DNA of 64,000 bases, taken from Chinchilla lanigera (Eukaryota > Chordata > Mammalia > Rodentia > Chinchillidae). Every line of letters begins with the position of its first letter. Within the stretch, counting starts at the first letter, position 1. This document shows positions 56,120 to 64,000 of the stretch, piece after piece. The position numbers were made by a program, and so were the translations under genes. The notes under the pieces are model-generated. The model was not told the DNA's origin. It was given only the letters and a program-made list of their open reading frames with translations, and ran no database searches. The DNA lies in the NCBI RefSeq assembly GCF_000276665.1, contig NW_004955425.1, positions 25,838,377 through 25,902,376 of the forward strand. The letters run 5' to 3'.

Positions 56120-57258
56120 ACAGGTCTTGAACAGCTCTATCTTATTGATCAGCAGAAGTGAGGTTTTCATAAAGTGAAAATTAAGGTATTTTGGCCATGT
56201 TTTCTCAGTAAATAACTAGTGCTAGTGAGTCTATTAAATATCCTTGCTGTTCTATATATTGAGAAACTTGTTAATATCACAAGTAAATAACATTCAAATG
56301 TAGAAAATTCTTTTCCATTTTTCATTTATTTAAAAACTTAAGACATTTTACTCAGTTTTTAACTCATTCTGTAAATTTTTCTTTAGGTCTTTTAAAAAGA
56401 TTACACTGATAACTTGGTGTGTAATAGTTTGAAAAAATGATTCATATGTGACAATTAGGGCTAACAGTATAAATTTAGGTTTGGTTTAAACAGAGTTTTG
56501 AGCAATTTTAACTTTCAGCACAAAATTTTGCATATTGTATCTGACAGAAAGTATCTTTGGGTTTTAAGATCTCAGAGGAGAAAATCTGGGTCACATGCAA
56601 AAGCCTAACACATTAACTTATTAAAAATTTACCCACAATAGGGAGTCTAATCAGATACTTGCAGTTTTGCAAGGCAGTAGTGAATTGGGGACTGCAGTGT
56701 GATTTCAGCCAGCTCATCTAGTTGTCAAGTGTTCAGTCACATTCTACAGTCCTCTGTGAACTGCTATTTTCTGTTGTCTTGTTTACAGAAAAGGGCATTC
56801 ACTTTTTCTGTACATACATATATATTTCCTTATGTAATATAACACAGATGGTTATTAGCAGAATTTTAGTTCTACTATATTTAAGAACTTATTATAATAA
56901 AGCTCCTCTACAACTTTTAAAGGTGAGAGGTTCTATTATGATTTTTTAATAAAATCAAACAGCATGACTTAGAATGTCAGTCTTCTACTTAAAATGTGTC
57001 TATATTCATGTTGTTTCCATTCAGTGCAGACATGGTAGAGTAACACTAGTCATTAACGGTTAGTTTACTTCTAGCAGACTACCAGAGCACTGCCTAAACA
57101 TGGTTTCAGCAACTTTAGAAAAGTACCTTGAAGGGTGATAAATTGTATCCACTTGAGCCTTTAACTAATATGCAAACATCTGCTCTTACAGTGGGCTTTC
57201 TCCTTTGGGATACCATCTAAGGTTTGGTCACACCAGCAAACTGCAAGATTTCAATGTA

Positions 57259-57264
57259 AATAAA
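57259..57264 (+). terminator. FAM169A: Candidate FAM169A polyadenylation signal
   Basis: AATAAA in the + orientation, about 2.8 kb after the stop codon. One of several candidates. Confidence 0.35.
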
Positions 57265-58116
57265 GAATTTATATTAATATTACTCATCTGTGTAACAGTA
57301 TTTTAGAAACAGATTTGTTTTTTTTATGTCCACTAATAGCAATATGGTGTTTATGGTGTGATCCAGTCTTTCATAGGTGAAAATTACTACAAATGTGATG
57401 GTTTTCATACTGAACATCAAGCTTCCTTTGTACAAAATGGCTTATTTTTGCTTTTAAAAAATAAGCAAACCTCATTTCTGTAGTGTTCAGTGATTACCTG
57501 GTCAGTTTCTTCTTTTACATTTTAGAATTAAGTAATTCACACATTACCCATTTTTATTAGTGGCAAAATAATTTGCTAAAATCTAATTGTAAAAGAAAGG
57601 TTCAGCTTCTACCAAGTGATTCTATCATATTGGATCATCATTTCCAAGAACTATTAGTCCTCTAAGTGTCTGTGTATGTTCTAAAACTTCAACTATGTTT
57701 CTAGAACTTAGAAAAAAGTACATTATACAAAGTAGCAAATCTTACCTGAGTAGTTATTTTTGTTTTCTTGGTACTTTTTTTTAAAGTTTAAACGTGTAAT
57801 TAAACTTATATTTTGTGATTGTTTTTTTGGTCTGTGTTTTGAAATTCTTTCCCCTCTTTTTCCCAATTACATTCATACGAAAATATGCTTAGATACTGAA
57901 TTTGTTTAGAAATTGAATGATTTTGTTAAAGGCACAGTTAATCATACTGGTTGTACTTTGAAGACAGACTTTAAAAATAAAAAGAATTTAAAGTATTTGG
58001 CGATTATAGATTAAGATACAAACACCCAAACTTCAAGCTATGACCAACCATTTAATTCAGATCACAAAACTTGAGTTACACTCTAACATATGACCTTTTC
58101 ATGTTATTTAGCTGCA

Positions 58117-58122
58117 AATAAA
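58117..58122 (+). terminator. FAM169A: Candidate distal FAM169A polyadenylation signal
   Basis: AATAAA within TGCAAATAAAGTTTC, followed by T-rich sequence (TTTCTTTTC). It is the last good + strand signal before the intergenic ID element. Confidence 0.4.
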
Positions 58123-58329
58123 GTTTCTTTTCAGGGCATCAGTGCAACTAAGTTGGAATTATCTAAGTAAAGTTTTAATGCCATTCTTAAAGTATTATAA
58201 TTAGACTATATTAATAAACTGTTTGTTAATGGTACTTTTTTTTTTAGGACTAATGATGAATGATGAGGTAGAATAGATTTGAGCATGTATTTCCTAACCC
58301 TAGACCCCTAAATTAAATTTGCACTGACC

Positions 58330-58412
58330 GGGGCTGGGGATTTAGCTCAGCGGCAAGCGCAAGGTCATGAGTTCGGTTCCCGGTACCGGAGAAAAACCAA
58401 AAAAAAAAAAAA
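58330..58412 (+). mobile_element. Internally deleted young ID SINE
   Basis: GGGGCTGGGGATTTAGCTCAG passes straight to CGGCAAGCGCAAGGTC, lacking about 17 bases present in the other copies. It ends in a pure A tail. AAATTTGCACTGACC is duplicated exactly at 58315-58329 and 58413-58427. Confidence 0.95.
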
Positions 58413-58587
58413 AAATTTGCACTGACCTTTAAATACTGGTGGCTTTTTAAGGAATTCATTAAGTACCCACTCTTTAATGGAAAGACTGATGTTTACTTTT
58501 TCAGTGGTAATCTTACTAACATGTAAGCCCTTAGCAGACCCCAAATAAAAGAGCAATTTGTAAAACTGGACCATTTTAATGTTTTTA

Positions 58588-58594
58588 CAATTTA
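58588..58594 (-). terminator. NSA2: Candidate NSA2 polyadenylation signal
   Basis: TTTAAT on the + strand gives ATTAAA on the - strand about 125 bases after the NSA2 stop codon, implying a short 3' UTR. Another ATTAAA lies about 15 bases further on. Confidence 0.4.
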
Positions 58595-58714
58595 ATAAAT
58601 AGTTCCCTTGATGAATGCTGTCATGAAAGTTGTTCAGCAGTATTCACAGTAATGGTTTTCCTGGTTGGCCTATAGTCTTCAATAAGTTTAAGAAGTTATT
58701 GTATAAAACGTTTG

Positions 58715-58782
58715 TCAAACCAGTAAGACTGCATTGATGCATCCATCATTTTCAGGATTGTTGGTTACCTGGGCATATTTAC
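58715..58782 (-). CDS. NSA2: NSA2 last coding exon (residues 239-260)
   Basis: Reads (G)[21 protein letters not shown] then TGA on the - strand, starting after a TTCCTTAG acceptor. The 22 residues match the invariant C-terminus of the family. The exon is too short to appear as a long ORF. Confidence 0.96.
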
Positions 58783-61700
58783 CTAAGGAAAACAGCCAAA
58801 AAAGAGACAAGAGAGGAATGTTAGCCAATAAAAACTTATGTAACATATGTGTGTGGTGCTGAGGATTAAACACAGGGCCTTGCATGTCTGAGGCAAGTGT
58901 ACCACCACTCAGCTACATGCCAGCATGAAAATTAAAGACCACAACCTTTAAAATAAGTCTAATTTTTAAAAAACAAGAAATGAACAGAGAACAAATGAGA
59001 TTTTACAAGTTTACTGTTACTCAAACCAAGCTGTGTTCTGAACACAATTTTCATGTAAATACTGTTTTTACAAATGGCAGTCAGCTCTGTTAATATATTA
59101 GCAAGCCTCTGTGTTTCCGTGTGACTTACTGAAAAATGCATCACGTTTTAAATGAGTTTCAAATTAATCTTACAACATATTTTAAAAACATTAGCCAACA
59201 TGAAGTGTGAGCTAATGACTGAGTTTTAATTATTACCAGATTAAGTGTGGTTGTGTCTGAGGTATCTCTCTTCCCCAGCAGTGGTGAATTTACTGTATTT
59301 TTTTCCAGCACTTTTAAATTTTGCTTCTGCTTCCCTTACATACTGAGTTTTATTTAAAAAAAAAAAAAAAAAGTGCCAGATTAAGTGACACCACCTGTAA
59401 TCCTAGCACTCAGGAGGCTGAGGCAGGAGGATCACTGTGAGTTTGAGGTCAGCCTGGGCTACATAGTGAGTTCAAAGCCAGCCTAAATTACATAGTGAGG
59501 CCCTGTCTGAAAAAAACCAAATCAAAAAGTATCAGAATGTAGTATACTTTTTTTAACTGGAACCAATAAGGTATATTTGAAAAGCATTACATTTATAACT
59601 CTTCCACAAAAAATAACTCTTCCTAAAGATTTAATAATTTGGTATACATGAAAAATTTTATCCTGCTCTCCCACATTAAAAAAAAGAAGTGTGCACTTAA
59701 CATCAATTTGAAAACTGTTACAACTGTAGAAAAGCAATAGCCTACATTCAAAACTTACCCCAAATAACCTTGCCTCCTTGTGTCACAAGGCCTAGCTCAC
59801 TCACATTCACCTCAATCACTGTTCCTTTGGTAATAACACCCAAAGTTGTATATAGTGGCGATGAAGGATTCTTTTTCACACCAAGTATTGGCAGGCAAAA
59901 GGTGGCTTTCAGTTCTGGATGTGTTACATGGGCCTTCTTAAAACGTAAGCCCTACAAAGTGAATCACAAGAATATCTGAAATGTTTTAAAATGTTTTTAA
60001 ATAGTCCTTTTTGCTTATCTTTCAGTCATCTCAAAAAAACATAGGTTCAATAATGTTAAGTCATGAAACATAACCATCTCTATAAACTAAAAACCTGATG
60101 GATAAATTCAAGGGCAAAGCTCAAGCATATATTCCTGGAGAAAAATTTTTTTACCATGCAATAGCTACTTTGCAAAATGCATGTATTTTTGCTTTTCTTA
60201 GTCATTTATACTTATTGAAGACGTGCTACATGCAAGGTACTATGATGGAGTTCCCAACTGGCTCATTTTAACCCAATAATTTTATAACAGTCCCCACTGT
60301 CCCTTTGTCTTAAATGGTAAAACAAAGATCAGCAGGCTTAATGACTTGCTTCCAGATTAAATGGTGTATAGTAAATAGAATCCTAAATATTCCCATTCTA
60401 AGTATATATACCACAGCTACCTTCTGTGATATAGCTTTGTGTTGACAATACAGAGGACTGAGACGTCTTGCTACAGAGACCGTTAGAGATCTAGATGAAG
60501 TCTTTTGGTATGCAGTACTTTAAATACCACACTTGGTAGTCTAATTTTTACCCATATGGGGGTGAGGGAAAAGAGACACCAAATCAGGTTCTTACTAATA
60601 GATTTATTAATCAAACTAGTAGGAACAGCCTGACTATTATTTCTCTCCTATAGAACTGATGTTACCAAAATTACTCAAATTATGAAATAAAAAGTACACA
60701 ACAGAATCCAGAATGGACAAGTGCTTCCTATAAAGAAAGGATCAGACAAATATTTTAAGCTTTGTGTAGGCCATGTGATCTCTATTGTAACTACTCAACT
60801 CTTGGGGCAGGGGAAGGTGTAGCTGTGTTCCAATAAAATTTTGTTTATAGACACAGACTGCCAGTACTTTAACCCATCAAAAATTACTCAGGTTGAACAC
60901 TACAGTTCCTTCTTTTTTCTAAGAAGGCTGGAAATCCAGTGTAATTTAATCTCCTTGAAGGGATTATGCAAAAATATATTTTCAATTATTTTTCCCAAAG
61001 CAAGGGTGGGTAAGGATTAGTTTGGGCTACCTGATCATTACTGTTGTCAACAGAAGCTAAGCTACTTTCAAATTTACTTTAAGTGATTACATACTGAATG
61101 CTTTCCAGAGCATTATCTAACTTCCCTTACTGCAGCTGGATGTGCCTATCATCCCAGTACTTGGGAGACTTAGGCAGGAAGATCACTGAATTTGAGGCCA
61201 GCCTGGGTGACACTGTGAGTTCAAGACCAGCCTGAACTACATAATGAGACACTCTCTCAACCTGCTCCTCTCCAAAAGATACTTCCTTTACTACACTAGA
61301 ATTTGCTCTGCTGAGAAAACAGTTCTACTGTAGTTTTTTAACTAGTCTCTAAGACAAGCATCTGAGGCCTAGCACAGTGTCAGGCATATAGTAGATCTTT
61401 CGTTGAATGAGTAAAATACTATGTTTGAAAAAGGAAGATTCTAATACAATTTTTTAAAAAGACTTCACTGACAATATCTGTTATAAACAGTCTTTTACAT
61501 TTCAGATCTTTTATGAAGCTAAAGATAAGATTCTTGACTGTACTGGGAGAAGTACCAGGTAATCCTTATCAAGTAAGTTAAAGTAATAAAAATGGGATAA
61601 AAAAAAAATCTTTCACGCTGTTTTTCATACCAGTTTTAGGAATTTGAGGAAACTCAACATATTTCATCCAGTGTAACAAGGGGGAAGTAATTAACCATTC

Positions 61701-63658
61701 TCTTGCAAAGGACTTACCATTGGCCTAATGAACCTTTCGTATTTAGGTGGTTTTCTTGTAAAGCCATCTCCGACAAAGCAGACTTTAGTAACCATCCTCT
61801 TCCATGCCTTCTTTTTTCTCTTTCCAGTTCGAATAACTTTTAATACTTCCGTTTCTCCCTGGGCACGAACTTTGGGCAGAGGGACTTCCCATTTTCCCTA
61901 ACAAAAAGTTTACATTTATATTATAATAAAAGACAAAATGAATGTTTTATTCACTTAAAGTAATAAGCATGTTCAAATAAAATATTCAGCATGTTTTGGT
62001 TCAGTTTTCTACAGGTCTGTAACATGTCTTCACGAGCCACAGTTAAGCAAAACTAGTTTATATGACACAGGTACATTAGATAAATGGGTGGTTTAAGTTA
62101 AAAATTCTTAAAGCCTTATTACAGGTAAAAAATACTATCTGCAATAAGACAGGGACTTGTAATAAGCAGTGTATGTGCTTCCCAGTTAACAGCTCAGAAA
62201 TGGAAGACTTTTTACTTAATGTATCTTTGCATTTCTACCTGAAATGGATTTTTTTAATTATATTACTAATAAGACAAAGTTCTCACCATGTTTTGTACCT
62301 CACTGCAATGCAAATTTTTGTGTATGTGTGTGTATACATTTTGTGTTTGTGTGTATAAAGTATAGCACTGTAAGACAGTGGAAAGAATTCTGAACTTAAT
62401 TACTAAGACATAAATTCTCATACCAACACTACCATCTCATAGTTAGGTGATCATGACTAATAATTTACAAATTCTTGGATTGTTTGTCTTTTCATCTATA
62501 AAAATGAGAGGGCCTTCAGTAAATAACCAAATTTCTCTCAGTACCGAAGCTATACCATTCTAAATTGGGATTGCTTCCCAGGTGTTTACAAGTATCTATG
62601 CTTCTTTCTATTTTTTGGCAGAATTTTATCTATTGTGCTTACCAAATACAATCTAGAGTTGTTTTTTTGGTTTGTGTTTTTGTTTTAAATGTGACTTTTT
62701 ATCTGGGTTATATCACTTAGAAAGTTTTCCACTATTTTCCTTTTCAAGAAATTTTAGTACTGCAGGGTAACAAAAACAAGAAATAGTTTTTCTCCAGAAA
62801 AGCATAGCATTAGGACCTTTGAAGTACAGGAAGCTACTAAGTACTGCATTTGAAATTCACTGTTTATCCACTAAATTGTTTTTAATTTTCTTTTTTTTTT
62901 TAATTTTGAGATAGGTTCTTGCTGTGCAGCCTAGGCTGGCCTCAAACTTGTAGCAATTCTCCTGCCTTAGCCTCCCAAGTGCTGTGATTATAGGCATGTA
63001 CCACCACACCTGGCTTTAATTATTCAAAACAAAAACGACTAACAGCCTAATAAATTTTTTTAAATTTAAGTTTTAAAAAACCAAGTGATGAGGAACCACT
63101 CTTTATTATCAAGTTAAATTTACAAAAATTTCAAGCATTTCAACTATTATTCCCATTGTGTTTCAAAGTAAACTGAAGTAACATCTCAAGTTGGAATTTA
63201 ATTTTTTGGACGAAAGTTTTTACTGCTTACCGCCTTTTCTTTTCGTTTTTGTTTAATCATGTTGGAAAGTACTTTTGCACGAGACTGTCCCTCTCTGTCC
63301 AGCAGATAGGCAGGTACTGCTCCTTGTGGAGTCTTTTCATCGTTCTTTTGCTTGGTGTTTCTCTTTTCATGCATCTTGATACTATCAAGAAGGAAACAGA
63401 TTCAAGATTATCTGTTTTGTAACTATAACAAAGGATGTTAACTTTTAAAGAAATAAATGGGATCACTTACGTCTTCTTCATTTGTATTTTCTCTGCATGG
63501 CGCTGTTTATGGTAGAGCTTAGCCTTCAGGCCAATCATTTTTTTTGCCTTCTTTGAACGTTCATGAGCCTCTCGACTTTCCTTCTTTCTCTTTTTCTCAT
63601 GGTAATCCAAACGGTACCCATAGCGTTTGCGGTGTAACTCAATGTATTCATTCTGTGG
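58715..63658 (-). CDS. NSA2: NSA2, 60S ribosome-biogenesis factor (partial, 5 of 6 coding exons)
   Basis: The five exons encode residues 2-260 without a break and end at a TGA; with the missing initiator Met the total is 260, the length I know for mammalian NSA2 (TINP1). Family knowledge: NSA2 is an eS8-like nucleolar protein needed for maturation of the pre-60S particle and its 27S-stage rRNA. The N-terminal third is extremely basic and helical ([20 protein letters not shown]), the middle has [11 protein letters not shown], and the C-terminal domain from about residue 175 is the beta-barrel-type eS8 region ([23 protein letters not shown]). All junctions are GT-AG on the - strand. The first exon, with ATG, lies right of 64000. 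Confidence 0.97.
58848..58925 (-). mobile_element. Old tRNA-derived SINE remnant
   Basis: TGGTGCTGAGGATTAAACACA, GGCAAGTGTACCACCACTCAG and CTACATGCCAGCA are a reversed, diverged ID-type body. Confidence 0.6.
59385..59518 (+). mobile_element. B1 SINE, antisense to NSA2
   Basis: CACCACCTGTAATCCTAGCAC, GAGGTCAGCCTGGGCTACAT and GAGGCCCTGTCTG, with the internal duplication. Its 5' end is short. Confidence 0.9.
59759..59951 (-). CDS. NSA2: NSA2 coding exon 5 (residues 174-238)
   Basis: On the - strand [20 protein letters not shown] to GGKVIW plus one base, then GTAAGT. It encodes most of the eS8-like domain with the [17 protein letters not shown] segment. Confidence 0.97.
59952..61717 (-). other. 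NSA2: NSA2 intron
   Basis: 1.77 kb of AT-rich sequence with one B1 at 61130-61262; nothing else recognised. Confidence 0.75.
61130..61262 (+). mobile_element. B1 SINE, antisense to NSA2
   Basis: CAGCTGGATGTGCCTATCATC, GAGGCCAGCCTGGGTGACAC and CAAGACCAGCCTGAACTACAT: a diverged B1 with internal duplication and no clear A tail. Confidence 0.85.
61718..61897 (-). CDS. NSA2: NSA2 coding exon 4 (residues 114-173)
   Basis: Exactly 60 codons on the - strand, [20 protein letters not shown] to YERFIRPM, phase 0 on both sides. It contains the basic [11 protein letters not shown] stretch and the [14 protein letters not shown] motif typical of NSA2. Confidence 0.97.
61898..63230 (-). other. NSA2: NSA2 intron
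   Basis: 1.33 kb with a B1 at 62890 and a short (GT)n-like run at 62320-62356; no gene content. Confidence 0.75.
62890..63016 (-). mobile_element. B1 SINE, sense to NSA2
   Basis: A T head, TTGAGATAGGTTCTTGCTGTG, CTAGGCTGGCCTCAAACTTG and TCCCAAGTGCTGTGATTATA. It has no internal duplication. Confidence 0.87.
63231..63381 (-). CDS. NSA2: NSA2 coding exon 3 (residues 64-113)
   Basis: On the - strand one base completes Thr64, then [20 protein letters not shown] to QKRKEKA, ending GCG|GTAAGC in phase 0. It contains the conserved [19 protein letters not shown] segment. Confidence 0.97.
63382..63470 (-). other. NSA2: NSA2 89-bp intron
   Basis: A minimal-length intron with GTAAGT donor and GATAG acceptor on the - strand. 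Confidence 0.9.
63471..63658 (-). CDS. NSA2: NSA2 coding exon 2 (residues 2-64)
   Basis: On the - strand, after ATTATAG, reads [20 protein letters not shown] to QMKK plus two bases at AAGAC|GTAAGT. It lacks a start ATG in frame before PQN, because Met1 is encoded alone in the upstream exon. Confidence 0.97.
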
Positions 63659-64000
63659 CTATAATGATGCAAGAAATTTTAGTTTTTTAGTTTAATTTTT
63701 TAAAGTACTGACAAAATTATTTTATACAGCACAAAAAAAGGCTTCATACCACTCAAATACTTACTTGCTTAAATGACTGGCACTATTAAATCTATTCACA
63801 CAATGTAAATTAAATTTTTATCTTAGATGATATGAAGTAGTGTTTACTTCTAATAATAATGTCCTGAAAATGATTCTTTATTTAAGGGAAGTACCTAAAA
63901 TCTATTGGATCACCAAAAGTATGAGCTGAGTATGGGATTTCTTTTTTTCCTGATATAGGTAATCTGTAGTTCCATTATCATCATTTCATACTTTTAACTA
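63659..64000 (-). other. NSA2: NSA2 first intron, partial
   Basis: AT-rich sequence up to the window edge; the exon with the initiator ATG and the promoter are outside. Confidence 0.7.

Larger units (their letters stand above)
54467..58122 (+). other. FAM169A: FAM169A 3' UTR (extent inferred)
   Basis: No coding sequence follows the stop until NSA2. AATAAA signals on the + strand occur at 54534, 56896, 56948, 57259 and 58117. A long UTR ending near 57280 or 58140 is plausible for this gene, but which site is used cannot be read from sequence. A sense ID SINE sits inside at 56036. Confidence 0.5.
58783..59758 (-). other. NSA2: NSA2 intron with an old SINE and a B1
   Basis: Intron of 976 nt; its acceptor side is at the low coordinate. 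It contains the remnants at 58848 and 59385 and a poly-A run at about 59356. Confidence 0.75.

Overview
This is mammalian nuclear DNA, most likely from a non-murid rodent. It has split genes with GT-AG introns and a dense load of rodent-type retroposons: B1 (7SL-derived), ID-like (tRNA-derived) and a B1-dID dimer, plus antisense L1 fragments, old DNA transposons and LTR remnants. Many ID copies are nearly identical to one another and still have clean target-site duplications, so that family was recently active in this lineage. The ID form is not the mouse or rat type as I remember it. I cannot name the species.

There are two real protein genes, arranged tail to tail. FAM169A (soluble lamin-associated protein, SLAP75) runs on the + strand from a CpG-rich edge at position 1 to its stop at 54466. 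All 12 coding exons are present, every junction is in phase, and they join into a 661-codon product. NSA2 (60S ribosome-biogenesis factor) runs on the - strand from 63658 down to its stop at 58715. Five coding exons are present, and only the initiator-ATG exon lies beyond the right edge. The synteny FAM169A-NSA2 matches the known mammalian arrangement (human 5q13).

Layout: 1-1897 promoter edge, intron 1 and a hairpin repeat; 1898-7511 coding exons 1-4; 7512-31891 one 24-kb intron holding L1 fragments, many SINEs, a FABP3 retropseudogene, a Tigger-like DNA transposon and an RPL26 retropseudogene; 31892-54466 coding exons 5-12, with another L1 fragment, MER8/Tigger-like pieces and an LTR-like block in the introns; 54467 to about 58100 the FAM169A 3' UTR; 58600-64000 NSA2.

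FAM169A is a nuclear, lamin-associated protein with an acetyltransferase-like N-terminal part and an acidic, Ser/Glu-rich C-terminal part ending in a basic nuclear-localisation cluster. NSA2 acts in nucleolar pre-60S assembly. Nothing in the sequence suggests a shared pathway; their link is convergent positioning. I found no operon-like, CRISPR-like or otherwise novel gene system. The most interesting points are a degenerate acetyl-CoA loop in FAM169A, a candidate poison exon in the 24-kb intron, a perfect 26-bp inverted repeat just upstream of the first coding exon, and a strong antisense bias of ID elements within FAM169A.
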